From NCBI GenBank assembly GCA_012861695.1, contig JAAOOA010000006.1, positions 10,687,379 to 10,751,378 of the forward strand: 64,000 nt of DNA, written 5' to 3'. Source of the stretch: Trematomus loennbergii. Lineage: Eukaryota > Chordata > Actinopteri > Perciformes > Nototheniidae. Positions 27,901 through 52,153 of this stretch are shown piece after piece. The translations under genes were made by a program, and so were the position numbers. How positions within the stretch are numbered: the first letter of the stretch is position 1; each line of letters starts with the position of its first letter. The notes beneath the pieces are model-generated. The model saw nothing but the letters and a program-made list of their open reading frames with translations, was not told the origin of the DNA and made no database searches.

Positions 27901-30900
27901 CTCACCCTACAACGCCCACGGTCCATAACAACACTGCCCTCCAAAGAGAAACAAAACCGAACTGAAAAGAGACAAAATGGCCCCACGCTGCTGCTCCTGT
28001 CAAAGCTCTTGTCAGGCGCTGCGCAGATGCCCCCAGAGGAGGGTTCAGTTGAAGATGATGACGACGGAGATAACAAGTCAAGTTGTTGTTACAGCGCAGT
28101 TACACTTTGGCCCTTGTTTGTCTATTTGGTTATTCAGAAGCATGGCAGAGCTAACTGATTCCAATGCATGTCATGTTTAGTAACATGACAGATACTATCA
28201 AATGCTGTTTTACATCAGTCTTTGGAGCGTGAAGGGTAAGTGAGGAGATAGCTGTTCAAGAGAACTGGAAAAAACATTCCATTAGGTATTAAAAAACCTT
28301 GAAATATTGTCAGCCAATCAATTTCCTGCTTGGACATGCTGACTTTTAATGAAATTCATTCAAATATTAGTCCCATCCTGTTCTTCCAGTGTTTGGGAAT
28401 ATAATTACACTCAAAATGCTTACTCATCCTTCTGCCTGCATGCTGCCTACTCTGTCAGATGCATTAACCGTGAAGCAGAAGAGATGAGAAGCCTGTTTCT
28501 GTATCTGTCTCTCTGTCGGTCTGCCTGACTGTCTGTATGCCTCTCAGATTATCCCGGATCAGGCAGCAGGTGACATGGCAGGCAGGTGACCAGCACCCAA
28601 TTACCAGAAAGAAACTTGAGATGAGCTCCAGTGTAGTTTACATTTGTTTCTTTCATCCCCTCTCACTCATGACCATGATAAAATGTACCCACCCTTACAT
28701 TTTATTTTTATAAAATGTATTTTATTATCTTTATTTTATACTTTATACAGATTCAGCCTAAGCTAAATTGATTGGTTAGTTTTTTTAATCCCTAATCGCC
28801 AACATAACATGCTTTAAATAGTGAGGGCTGCAGGTAGAATATCGGACATAAAGATAAATGAGTTTACTTTTTTTTTACTTTTCACAAAAATAGTGACTAA
28901 AACAAATTAAATTCCAAAAATGACAAAACCTGAGGGATTAAAATGTTCCCGGTTAACAGGTTATTCTTAGGGCAAGGCCAGGGATCGTGTTGCACTCATT
29001 GTTATCGCGAAAAAGGGGAGGAAGGAAAAGCTTCTTCTCAGCTTTTGTTGGTGCAGGTGGGCTAGAATTACCAAAGTGATGGGATTTATGCAGGTTTCTT
29101 TCTACATCTTGTAAGGAAGCGGAAGTATTCTGTGAAATTGCCAGCGTAAATGTGAAGATAGTTTGCTTATCCAATAGGAAAGCACATTACCTCATTATGT
29201 GGATGTTGGTGTGCTGAAGTTAAAACTAGGATCAGCAAATGATTTCCCACACAATGCAGTGTAACTTTAGAGGTGTGAAGGATTACGACACTGGGAGGTG
29301 ATTTAGCTTGGTTTAGAGAATGGATAGGCAAGTCTGGAACATTTCTGCCAATTTTGTTTTGCTACCATTTTGACCCTTGGCTGGTTGTAGAAATAGGACT
29401 GGAAATAGAGGACATTGACCTGGTGTCATGGACAGACGTTCACATTAGTTTACAGTGACTGCACTGCAGCTGTGTTGCTCAGAGAAATGGAATTGGCAAA
29501 AGGTATCACCTCCAATGTGACCACTGCCCATGAATACTGGACTTTTCCATTGATGGTTTTTTTTTTTAAGTATATTAGTGTCCTCTGCATCAATACAAAA
29601 ACTGGAACTTTTTATTCATGCATTCACAGCATATAGCCAGATTACTTTGTCAGCATTTACTTTGTGATTATTATGACTTCAGCTTAGTGAAACAATGTTC
29701 ATTTTTTCTCATTTCAAGGATTTCAATAGAGCTTATAATGTGCTGACAAAATTACTACAATGATTGTGTTAAGTAGGTGTTTATGGTAAATATCGTGTCA
29801 CTTCCATGAGCATGTTCCAACGTGGGCTAATCTGATTTGAGCAGCCCGAACGCTCGTCATGTGTTTCAACAAGGTGTTGGGTTTCCCATAGTTCTAAGCT
29901 GTACAGTGACACGGGCCATTTGAAAGTGTGGCTCAAACTCTATGGAAGAAATGACTCGTTAAATTAGCACCTAATACTCCAGTCATTAGCAAGCCGTTAC
30001 CAGCAGTGGAATGCCTTTGATGGTGTTGCTTTGTGTTGAGTAGGTCCTGTTTAATCTCTACTGGAGAAATTGGTACGTTGGGATCTTGGAAAATATAATG
30101 CACTTACATAACATTGTAATACTTATAACCAAGACATAATACAAATGTAAAATGCTGTGATTTGGTCACTTTTACCAGCCGTAAAAAGCTGACATGATAT
30201 GCTGTATGTAGAGATTACGAATGACCGCTTACAGGCAGCATTAAACGCCATATTCCTTAAGAACCGTGTCTTTGGGGCGTCTAGTAAACCAAAGGGAATT
30301 GTCCATTGTAGGGTGATATTAGTAACCCTCTTAGCCAAAGCTAGTCTGTGGGCTGGTCCTGAGGGCTCATTTCAAGTGCTTAGCACTCGTTTGGAGCTTT
30401 GTCACCCCTCACCCTGTTGCCAGCATGGCCCTAGCCCCTCTGGCTGTGGAGCGGAGCTGAACCACAGACCTTTACCCCCGTCCGCCACCAGGGAGGGAAC
30501 ACTAACATCACAACTCTAACACACATACTCACACTAGCGTTGTGGCACACATCCATTTTCACAAACTCCCCCACCCCAACTCCACCAACGCACCACAGCC
30601 AATGGTATATTTTCCCGCCGTTCACTCCCATCCAACGACCCCCTCTTTTTTTTTTCTTCCTCTTTCTCCACTCTCATGAAGGTTGCCAGGCAGCACAGAA
30701 AGACTTCTCACACACATACACCCCACTATGCCTCTGAGGGTTTTCCGGATGTCCTTGTTTACATCATGGAGTGTGCAGGTCGTAGGGAAGCAGACTCAGA
30801 GCCTCCCTGGTTATGTCTGTCTAGGTCCTACACTGACCTCCATTCATTTGGTGTCAATGCAAATGTTATGCCCACCCGCAGTTGGCTGCCATCGAATATT

Positions 30901-33187
30901 TGGTTGTAAATATCAAAATCGTAGAAAAAATGAATCTCAATATTTGTATTGGATTGTGTGGAACAGTTCACTTGCATTGATATTGGTATGAAAGCAGTTT
31001 ATTTGGAGTATAACTGAATAAAAGTAAGTTTTCATGGCCCTGATAACCAATGACAGTTATCAGCCCTTGTATTGGCTGTCACTGATGAACAGGAGGGTTT
31101 CTGACTGTTACTGGGCTCCCTTTTCCCTCTGTGTGTCAAACCGATCGATTGGTTTTGTCTGCTCCTCCCTCCAACTTTGATGTTATCATTGATTGTTTTT
31201 ATCTGCCCCTGAACTCAAAGGTTAGAGGAGTGGAGCTGCACTTCTGGATTGCTTTGACCTTCGCTCTGCACATGCTCAGTGGGTTTACAGAGCTCAGAGC
31301 CAAACAGACACGGTGTAGCCAGGCCCATGGGTGCGTGACAGCCAGACAACGGTGTGATGTCTTTTTTTTTTTACTCACCCACTGGGGGTGATGTATATGT
31401 GATTGATTTTCTCCTACCCCTCTCTCTACCATGTTTCCGCTGCAGTGCACTAAGCAGGACTGAGTCCGGGCTTGATCAATGCATTGTTTTTCTTTTTCAA
31501 TCACACTCGAGTGAGCTGAAGACACGAAAGGTTACACAGGTGAGGTTTGGCAGCGGTGGAAGCTGGAGCTTCTGGAGGCCCCCTCAAGGCCAATATTTGA
31601 GTTTGCATAGATGTGTGTGTTTGTGTGTTAAAGAGCGAGAGAGGGAATCAGAGAAAGGGTTATACAGGGAGAACTTTACCTAATTTATCATTTGTGTTTT
31701 TAGCAACTTGATAATCATTTTTTTTTCTATGGGTGTCACAAGAGTAAGTAAATGCTAAATATGGTATTTTTTTGTCTTTTCTCCCAATGGCATTTTCCAT
31801 CTGTGCCTCTTACGTCCTTTGTACCTTACCTTTCCATCTTACATTAAATTATAGGTCCTTCACAATGTCTCAGAGCTCACCTGCCCCAGATAATCTGCAG
31901 GGCTGCGTAAAGACTCCTCTTGTTTCCTCTATACTTGCTTGACAAACAGTCTTCTGACACACACACAAAGGCAATGTGTTGGACAGAAAAGAGACCACTT
32001 GAGCATGTCGCGCCTCTGAGCTGTTATCTACTGAAGTAGGAGAACAAAGCTTCATATCAGACATGAAAATCAGGGATGTAAAAACATTTTGCAGTTCAGA
32101 CTGAGCCGTTTCAATGCTCTTAAAAAGACAGTATTAAGCAAATGGAGGAAGTAGTCTACCCTAGAGGGGTGAAGAGTGTTACGTTGTCCTGAATTATCTC
32201 TTAGTAATGACGCTGTTAAACCCTGTACCCAAATACCTAGTCATTAAGAAAAAGATAAGTATCTGTGGAAGGGCTCTTCTAAAGCTGCATGTCTGGAGGG
32301 GGTAAGGATGTGGTGGGCAGGGAAGGTTTAGAGGGCTCGGGTGGGAGGCTTTGACCAATGGGTGTCAGATGTCATGGCAGATTCTTTCAGGGGCAAATTA
32401 CAGGGTTTAACTTCTCTTGTAACCGGGATGCCAGTATTCTGATTCAACTTCCTCGATAGACACTCGAGCAACATGCTACTCAACACCATTGTCGGGTGTC
32501 CCCTTGACTCTGGAGATACTTCACCTCCTCTCACGCTCTCAGCACCTCTTCAAGACTTTGTTGGTTGAGTGCCACTAGCGGCCTTTCTCGTGGCTCCTGG
32601 AGGGAGCAGAGCAGTGTAGCCCCCTCTTAAGCTTTATAGTAGTTAGCGTGTTGGTGTTAGGGGGCTTTACACGAGTGGCCCTTATTAACCTCTTAGCGTC
32701 TTTGTGCTATGAGTTGGCACAGGGCTGCTCCATAGATAAGCTTTATGAAACAGCGAAAACACTTGATTCTAATGACTCTGGCATAAGCTGAACATAATCA
32801 GGTGTGTTACTAACGAAGCACAAGTGCAAACACATCCAGGTTGTGCATTCACATCTGTCTGAACTCACACTTTTTCTTACCTCGCCTCATAAATGCACAC
32901 TGTTGTTGTCCATACACAACTTCTCTAAACGCCCCTACCTCACACACACATATTCCCTGTGAGCTGTAACAGACCCCAAAGCTCTCTGAAGCATTTAGCA
33001 GCTCGCTCGCAGGTTTGCTCTACCATGCCGGGCTGAGGGGAGTGCTGAAGCATCTAATGCAATTTCAACCCAACATGGCTCTCTGTGAATAAACATCACT
33101 GAAGTGTACCATCTACTGTATGTTGATCCACTGTAGTGCTTTCTTTTTCTCCGAACAACCTGATCTAATACGCTGCCCTCCTCCCCC

Positions 33188-33283
<96 letters not shown>

Positions 33284-33439
33284 CCTTTTCTCCCTCTCTG
33301 ATTTCTGTAGAGACTGCACTTGCCTCCAGACTTGTCTGACACGGTGAGTCGTGTGAGCAGGGGGGAGCTGGCAGGAGCGACAACGGTGGCCTCAGCCTGT
33401 GGCTCCGGCTCTTCCGGCAACAAACACCTGGACTTCTAG
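858..33439 (+). CDS. elp4: elp4, Elongator complex subunit 4 (3' three coding exons, partial gene)
   Basis: Exons 858-966, 4204-4310 and 33311-33439 join in frame to encode the last ~114 residues of Elongator subunit 4. Elp4 is a RecA-fold, catalytically inactive ATPase-like subunit that forms the Elp4-5-6 hexameric ring, which helps Elongator modify wobble uridine in tRNA in the cytoplasm (family knowledge). Seen here: the block [14 protein letters not shown] followed by [12 protein letters not shown], then [28 protein letters not shown] and a terminal KHLDF before TAG, all matching the vertebrate ELP4 C-terminus as I recall it. Splice phases agree across both junctions (phase 1, then phase 0). 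Upstream exons and the promoter lie outside the window. The gene is convergent with pax6. The last ~25 residues are divergent and Gly/Ser/Ala-rich compared with mammals. Confidence 0.95.
967..4203 (+). other. elp4 intron between exons 8 and 9
   Basis: 3.2-kb intron holding (AC)n near both 972-990 and 1022-1041, pyrimidine-rich DNA at 1150-1420, a short tandem AACAACAT/ATTTAAA-like duplication at 2944-2985, and a 502-bp transposon at 3449-3950 described separately. No additional coding exon seen. Confidence 0.7.
3446..3953. mobile_element. Non-autonomous DNA transposon, PIF/Harbinger-like, 502 bp with TTA target duplication
   Basis: The element spans 3449-3950 and is flanked by TTA at 3446-3448 and 3951-3953. 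The left end GCCGCTTTCACACC resembles the reverse complement of the right end (GGCGCGTTCACACC), and both ends continue into related AGTACTTT sequence. Inside, 3534-3555 and 3559-3580 form a perfect 22-bp inverted repeat around a 3-nt loop. A 3-bp TTA duplication with such termini suggests PIF/Harbinger. No transposase ORF is present. Confidence 0.65.
4204..4310 (+). CDS. elp4: elp4 exon corresponding to human exon 9
   Basis: The acceptor is tttttcacag and the donor is GAG/gtaagt. The exon starts with two bases that complete the split Gly codon (G+GT), then [17 protein letters not shown] and [17 protein letters not shown]. The DLAFKLKRK block is strongly conserved in ELP4. The exon ends in phase 0 and joins directly to RLHLPPDL at 33311. 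Confidence 0.95.
5624..5887. mobile_element. Decayed hAT-like element fragment
   Basis: The right end at 5874-5887 (reverse strand CAGTGTTTCCCCTA) and the adjoining CCCCCCTGAAATTCAAGG resemble a common fish hAT terminus. CAGTGTTTCTTAGGG at 5624 may be the other end. A perfect 11-bp inverted repeat with 3-nt loop lies at 5817-5841. No matching 8-bp target duplication was found, so boundaries are uncertain. Confidence 0.4.
12890..13050. promoter_or_regulatory. Candidate regulatory block in elp4 last intron
   Basis: Non-repetitive mixed-composition stretch with a homeodomain-type core (ACAATTAAG near 12920) and TTGACA near 13024. Proposed as a pax6 enhancer candidate from its location and appearance only. 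Confidence 0.2.
13190..13460. promoter_or_regulatory. Candidate regulatory block in elp4 last intron
   Basis: Balanced-composition stretch with TTTAATTACAC near 13358 and several E-box-like or CAGGTG words. No ORF. Candidate only; needs cross-species alignment. Confidence 0.2.
16093..17293. mobile_element. Non-autonomous DNA transposon, PIF/Harbinger-like, ~1.2 kb with TAA target duplication
   Basis: The element 16096-17290 is flanked by TAA (16093-16095 and 17291-17293). Its left end GGCGTTGTGCACACGGGAACG is an imperfect inverted match to the right end (GGCGCCGTTTACACGAGGAC on the reverse strand). The interior has short TAG/AGC-type repeats (16420-16470) and no transposase-sized ORF. It is GC-richer than the surrounding intron. 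Family assignment rests on the 3-bp duplication and terminal resemblance only. Confidence 0.55.
17500..17790. promoter_or_regulatory. Candidate regulatory block with TTAATTAC and an inverted repeat
   Basis: Starts with CTTAATTACAGG, contains two GATTGGC-type words, and ends with CTGATTGC (17743-17750) and its inverted copy GCAATCAG (17758-17765) 7 nt apart. It lies just outside the 1.2-kb transposon. Candidate pax6 long-range enhancer by position. Confidence 0.3.
18520..18770. promoter_or_regulatory. Candidate regulatory block in elp4 last intron
   Basis: Non-repetitive stretch with CTGACAGATCACTGTC (a Meis-type TGACAG), GTGATTAAG, CTCTAATTGG and CAGCTGTCAGATTG. The mix of TGACAG, E-box and homeodomain cores in ~250 bp is enhancer-like. 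Function not demonstrated by sequence alone. Confidence 0.3.
22070..22270. promoter_or_regulatory. Candidate regulatory block with POU octamer
   Basis: Contains a perfect octamer ATGCAAAT (22105-22112), a SOX-type ACAACAAT word near 22208 and an AAATTATCATT homeodomain-type word. POU plus SOX words fit eye/neural enhancers. Candidate only. Confidence 0.3.
23540..23800. promoter_or_regulatory. Candidate regulatory block in elp4 last intron
   Basis: GC-balanced non-repetitive stretch (CCAAATCAAAC, GGGTAATTGAGG, GATGGTCAC) without an ORF of known type, set in AT-rich intron. Candidate only. Confidence 0.22.
25131..25209 (-). mobile_element. 53-bp truncated LINE-tail insertion with 13-bp target duplication
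   Basis: A 13-bp direct repeat (TACATCTCATAAT) at 25131-25143 and 25197-25209 encloses 53 bp containing the familiar fish motif CTTCTCCCGCTTATCCGTGG and a CCATCCATC repeat. On the - strand it reads as a short body ending in a GATG-type tail, typical of 5'-truncated L2/CR1-type non-LTR elements in fish. Family is inferred from memory of the motif. Confidence 0.65.
29800..30020. promoter_or_regulatory. Candidate regulatory block rich in homeodomain cores
   Basis: Contains GGGCTAATCTGATTTG, GTTAAATTAGCACC, CCTAATACTCC and GTCATTAGCAAGC within ~190 bp. The cluster of TAAT/ATTA cores in non-repetitive sequence resembles a developmental enhancer. Candidate only. Confidence 0.3.
33191..33280 (+). 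repeat. (CT)45 microsatellite in the 3' splice-site region of elp4
   Basis: An uninterrupted 90-bp CT dinucleotide run is followed by a C-rich, T-rich tract and then the acceptor of the last elp4 exon 30 nt downstream. In-frame Ser-Leu (+) and Arg-Glu (-) ORFs over it are artefacts of the repeat. Confidence 0.97.
33311..33439 (+). CDS. elp4: elp4 terminal coding exon with stop codon
   Basis: After a giant CT tract and the acceptor atttctgtag, the frame reads [19 protein letters not shown], then an Ala/Thr/Gly/Ser-rich stretch and NKHLDF, ending at TAG 33437-33439 (42 residues). Human ELP4 ends with the same [14 protein letters not shown] and KHLDF borders. The middle, which in mammals is a Lys/Gly-rich segment, is replaced here by a low-complexity Gly/Ser run. 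Many annotation pipelines could miss this exon because it is 29 kb from the previous one and follows a microsatellite. Confidence 0.93.
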   Translation, partial: RLHLPPDLSDTVSRVSRGELAGATTVASACGSGSSGNKHLDF

Positions 33440-33690
33440 CGCTCCCACACAGTTGTCCTCTTTACCATGGCGACCAGGTTGTTCCCTTGCCCACATGATG
33501 TCAACCTCGATAACCCTGCCAGCCTTTACCACCTGCCAACTGTCCCAGCCAGGGGTGAAGATCTAAACATCCACAGTGCTTTGTCTCATAATGGACATTT
33601 CATCCCATGTTTCAAGTCCTTTTTTTTTTTTAAATAAAGCAGTACACTATTTTTTTGCACATTCCAAGAATAAAGATGAGTTTATTTAAC
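33440..33690 (+). terminator. elp4: elp4 3' UTR with two polyadenylation signals
   Basis: About 190-230 nt after the stop there is a T-rich run followed by AATAAA at 33633-33638 and a second AATAAA at 33669-33674. Either would end the elp4 transcript near 33.65-33.69 kb, about 3.9 kb short of the convergent pax6 3' end. The cleavage position is inferred. Confidence 0.7.
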
Positions 33691-36600
33691 TGAATTGATT
33701 GGCCAATGATTTATATTTTAACTTTAAGTTAGAAAATAAATATAATACTATAATTGAAATGTTATATAAATATAAATGAATGGTATGATGACTAGAACCT
33801 AACCCATTTCATTAAAAAAAATGTAGGGTTATTTAAGATTTGGGACTTTGTTGTTCTCTGTCTGTGGGGATTTTGAGAAAAGTGTAATCATGGAATATTT
33901 GGTAGTCTTCACAGACTCTCACTCTTGGTAAACATTAAATAATTCATCTGCATTCTCCCAGGCTCTGAGAATACTGTACAAAACACAAATGGCCACTCCT
34001 GCCTAGCTCCACCTTGCACAAGAGCGGTTTATTCTCTTCGATAATGCAAAGAAATGTGCTTTTGTTTAGTCAAATAAAATGTAATAAATACAAAGTACAC
34101 AATATATGCTCTTTATGAATGTTTTACTTCACTGCGCCTCAACACCAAAAGGAAATGTTGACTGCCTGTGAGACTGTGAGAGGATGTAAAGTGAGTGTGT
34201 TATGAATGACTGATCTCTGGTCTGCATCGCTGGTTTCAGGTTGGAGTAGGGATGCCTCCATCTGACCCTGAGACGGTGCCGGTGAGTGACGTCCACCTCC
34301 ACTAAGCTGGTGAGCTCGGGAGGAATGTGGGCAGAGGGTAGGAGAGCTGGATTTGGGTGCAGGCTTCACACCTCATCAGGCGTGTTTGCTGGATGAGCTG
34401 CTTTGCCATGACAAGCCCAAAAGAACAAATTAGGTCAAATAGTGACATGGAGAAACGGAGAAAAAAACAACATGAACAATTAAATGTTTCATTGTTGTTT
34501 TCCTCAGTCTGCTGTTGATGCCAGTTTGAATAATTCTGCCTGCGAAAACTGGCAGCATTGGTAACCATCTGCAGCACGTGTTGCGAGAGGGTAGTGTTAC
34601 CTGACAGTTTCATGCATGAATGAAGTGCGCTTATATCGGTGTATGAGAAAGAGAGATGACATACACAGGTCACTTATACAGGTGAGCAAAAGCTTGAGTT
34701 GTCAAGATAACAAATATTTTCCAAGTAGTTGTTGTGCAAGAGCTGACATATCCAGGGTACACTGTAAAGGTGGAATAAAATAGAATCAATTCATTTTGGC
34801 ATTTGTTTATGTAGACATACTACAGTTTCTTACAGATTGTACATCTGCATTTCACCATGCTGCGGATTGACTTGTTCAGTAAGTTAAGAAAGTGCATAAT
34901 TTTCAAGTTCTGCAACCATTGAAGGTGTACAATATCAGTTTAATAATAAAGAAAGCCTCATTCATTATACAGCTGTTCAACATTAATGTAAATATTTTAA
35001 ATATGACTTCTTATACCTGATTTGAAGTGTTAGTATTTTTTCCTCAGATTTAGTCGGTTACATCTGGTTAGATAATACACGGGCTAAATTAGTCACACAT
35101 GTTCTAATGAGTATGAAAAGTAATTCAGGGTGCAAGGAAATCTCAATGAATAGAAGCCTCTGAACACAATAACACAATGACTTGAACTTCAGGTGAATAA
35201 CGTATTCTTCCCTGTTCAGTATTATCTGGATTAATATCACGTGAGGCTCTTCAAACACTCTCATCCTTCTCACCTCAACTATAGTAATAAATAGTACTGT
35301 TTATACGGCAATCCGGACATATATATTTCTTTTATTATTTTGATTTCTCTTAATCCTCCATTCTTATTGCTCAAATCTCAATAATGGTGTATAACATGTT
35401 TTATAACAGCTCATTAAATATTTAAACCTGGGGGGGAAATGGCAGTACCTCATATTAGGCATTTTTTTGTCTTGTTTGCATTTGGTCTTAATAACATTTG
35501 CAACAACGACACATAAGATGGACACTCAGTGCTGTTGGCAAATTTCAGAGACCTACTTCTTGAAAGCCTCACTTAGCCTTTAGAAACGACAGGAAGCCAT
35601 TGGACCGACGGCTGAGAATATGCTTTTATTATCGTGTCTTTTGGCAGCTTCCGCTCATGTCCTATTGATTCCTCTCCAAAGCCATGGTTGTTTTCCTGCA
35701 GTAGCTTTAGCTGAGGTCTTATGGATTGTATTATTGAATGTCCGTCACAGTGCAGCACTATTCAAGTAGCAAAATGTGGGACAGTACATTTTTACCATAT
35801 TGGACATCTCTCTCTGCCAATGTTGGTTTAATAAAGCCAGCCTTAAATCACAAGGTCACCATATTTGTCCAAGACAATGTACAAAATACCTAAAGCAACA
35901 CTTTTTTGTATTTCTGTGGGAATTAAGATTTCAAGGTCAGAATGATTGTGTCTCATTAAAAAAAACAGATCAAAAAAGTTCTGTAAAACTTTTCCCAAAA
36001 CTTGAATTGGCTGACTTGGTTTCAGAGGGAGAATTACATTCAAACCTTTTTATCCCGAGGCTGTATATTATTTAGACTTCCTCTAATTGCAGTCTTTTTT
36101 TTGCATTTTGAATTTATTTGAATTCTCTCTCTGTAATTATTAATGTTCCTCTTCTGCCTGTCAACCCCCCCTACGCCTCCCCTTGCTCTCAAAACACTGT
36201 TCCTCTGTCTGTGTGATAAACTGGATTAAATGAACAGAGAAAACTGCATTAGCTTTACAGAAAAATGAATCCTCTTAAAGATCTGATTAACCTACAATCC
36301 TCGAAGTTCTGATTGGACTGTTAAATATTAAGTGAGACGTGTAAATTCAATTAATCAGTTTAGCACGATACTTGCCGCTGTGACATGCTGTGTGAATTTT
36401 ACCTGACCTCGCTCTCTCCTGGACATCCTTTCCTTTAGATGCTCTCTCTCTCCCTCTCTCTCTCTCTAACACACCCCCTCATTCCACACACATACACACA
36501 GACACAACCCCCCTGCTGAGGCAGCAAGTGAAGCAAAATAACTCACTCTGCCACACAATCGCTCCTTTGCCTCGCTCTAGGCACTGACTGCTTTATTCCA

Positions 36601-37609
36601 TGACTTTTTTTTCTCTCTCCTCTGCTCCCTTCTTCTCTTCATTGGTTCTGTATTTTTTTTTTTCATACCATCGTAACTCTAGTACAACAAGAGCCAGCGA
36701 TGTTGAATTGCTTGACCTTTCTCATTGTGCGGCGGTGTTGTGCTGTGTGGTCTGTGTCGACTTGGTTCAGCCCATACATCAAGAGAGGTTTGTTTTTTTG
36801 GACACCTTTGTTTTGTGGGAATTGGAGGTGTTGTGCGTAAAACAAGCTCTTGAACTGGCTTTTGTCAGCATTTATATTTGTTAAAATGTGAGGTTATGAT
36901 GCATTGTGTCAATATTTGTGTTGCTCAGTAAATATGGACACGTTATAAGACAGAACATTGAACAGGCAAAAAGGCTTTCTTTAAGACACAATTTTACTGT
37001 ACAAAATGTTTTATAGTTTTCACAAAATACATTTAGAAAGCTCCATTTTAAATAAAAATTAAATTGAAATATTTAAGAGACAGCGTGTAGACGTTTTTTA
37101 TCTCAGAAGCATTGCTCAGACGTAAACCCAGTGTGTGTCCATGTTCTACGTACACACTGAAATAAAAATGCAAAACTCAAAATAGCATGACAGATGATGC
37201 TAGAAAAACCCTCCCATGGTCTTCAATTATAAATAAGGACTGCGTGGTTCGACTGCAGTCTTACGAACTCGAAGCCAATGTAATCGAACAGAACGTGTTT
37301 ACAAAATGTTGCAACACAAGACTAATATCTTTAAAAAAACATTGTGTACTAGATGAAATACAAAGGCTTTGGTCTGTTTTACAATCAACAATGATTAAAT
37401 CTGATATGTACTTGTAAACAACTGCCAAACACTTAAGTTTAAAACTCTGTCAAGCAATGTTTAATCATAATTATAGGAATTAAATATTTCTAGTTGCACA
37501 ATTTTTTTTCGACCATAGGACACTATAATACAACTATACCTAAGAGACATTGTACCTGACCCTAAAGAAATGTATTTCATGATGCATGGAACATTTATAG
37601 AATATTCTC
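33691..37609. other. Intergenic region between convergent elp4 and pax6
   Basis: About 3.9 kb without a supported gene. AT-rich, with one more structured stretch at 36190-36420 (separate entry) and CT and AC runs near 36445-36500. No RNA gene seen. Confidence 0.6.
36190..36420. promoter_or_regulatory. Candidate regulatory block in the elp4-pax6 intergenic region
   Basis: Contains AAACTGGATTAAATG, GATCTGATTAACC, TCTGATTGGAC and TTCAATTAATCAG in ~230 bp of non-repetitive sequence 1.2 kb beyond the pax6 3' end. Homeodomain-core clustering suggests an enhancer; not verifiable here. Confidence 0.3.
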
Positions 37610-37631
37610 AGGGATATAAATGAAATCAACT

Positions 37632-37637
37632 TTTATT
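37632..37637 (-). terminator. pax6: pax6 polyadenylation signal AATAAA
   Basis: The first clear AATAAA I found on the - strand after the stop codon, about 990 nt downstream of it. Other candidate hexamers (TTTATT on the + strand near 36592 and 36110) would give longer UTRs. Confidence 0.55.
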
Positions 37638-37650
37638 GGAGAAATCTTTC

Positions 37651-37671
37651 TGGAAGATTTCTAGGGAAGAC
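37651..37671 (-). promoter_or_regulatory. pax6: Two miR-7 seed matches in the pax6 3' UTR
   Basis: On the transcript strand, GTCTTCC (37671-37665, 7mer-m8) and TCTTCCA (37657-37651, 7mer-A1) both match the miR-7 seed. The miR-7/Pax6 interaction is established in mouse forebrain. Here the sites are 7 nt apart and 13-34 nt before the AATAAA. Confidence 0.5.
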
Positions 37672-38625
37672 AAGTACTTTACATTTTGACATAAACAAAC
37701 TGGATTATATCGAAGACGCAGTCTACCATTTACAGACTACAGGTTTTCTTTTACACCTGTTTCCCACGTTTAATGTTCTTCGTGGTAATCTAGAGTCAAT
37801 CCAACCACCGAAGCAAGAGGTCCGAGTTGTGTCGCATGTTGTGCCGTCTTTGCACACTTTGAGCTGTTGATAGAGATCCGTGTTTAATAGGCCGGCAAAC
37901 GCAGGCCCACATCAGAGGAGTCAAGACCACAGCCTCAGTGGGTGGATCGAGTTTGAGTTTTCCTCTGCTAAAATCCACTCGTAAGAAATAAGACCAATAA
38001 ATAGTTGTTTTTTTGACACAGTAAGAGTCTTCCCTCCAGCTTTTCGTCTTAATGATATGCAACAGCGTCCAGAGACCATGCAAAGGCTGGTAGAAAGTCT
38101 CGATATAAGCAGATCAAAGATAGTCATGGCAGAATCTCTCAGGTCTTCTCTCTCAAACAAACGCAAGACCAACATGGTTTTCTAGCAGTCCATCTATCAG
38201 TACTTGATCTTGGTTTTTCATATTAACATACAAATGGCCATTTACTAACACACCAGAGAAAAAAGGAAACAATGACTGAAGTTGGAAATAGAAAAAAAAA
38301 CAGATACGTTTTTGTTCCATAAAAATTTAACACCGGGCACTTTACAGAGGTCCATTTTTTTCTGTCTATCCATTGTTGTTCTCTCTTCCAAGTCCTCCTT
38401 TGAATGTGCCTAGAGCTACAGAACAGCACACAGTCCCACTGGAAAACAAAAGCCCAGACGTCCCAAGGCTCTCCCAGAGTCTCTTTCTTTCTCTCCTCCT
38501 CTCCTGTCCTTTGCTGCTTCACAACCCTCTCTCCTTCTTTACTCTCCTGTGCCGTGTATGTGTGAGGAGCACTGCCGGAGGGCGATGGTGGAGTGGGTGG
38601 TTAAAGGGTGAAGTAGCTCTTCTCT

Positions 38626-52140
<13,515 letters not shown>

Positions 52141-52153
<13 letters not shown>

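Larger units (their letters stand above)
4311..33310 (+). other. 29-kb final elp4 intron, likely pax6 downstream regulatory region
   Basis: No coding exon was found between FSIE (4310) and RLHL (33311); ORFs here are short and match no family I recognise. In mammals the equivalent last ELP4 intron contains long-range PAX6 enhancers (the downstream regulatory region and SIMO). Candidate blocks and repeats are listed separately; DNA between them is AT-rich and unremarkable by eye. Confidence 0.6.
37610..38625 (-). other. pax6: pax6 3' UTR
   Basis: From the base after the pax6 TAG, the 3' UTR extends ~1 kb to an AATAAA on the - strand at 37632-37637; a cleavage site near 37615 is inferred. No ORF of known type is present. 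Two miR-7 seed matches lie just before the polyadenylation signal. Confidence 0.65.

Noticed and set aside
33113..33423. Long Arg-Glu or Ser-Leu ORFs over the CT repeat
   Set aside because: Pure translation of the (CT)45 microsatellite; the genuine coding part is the elp4 terminal exon on the + strand.
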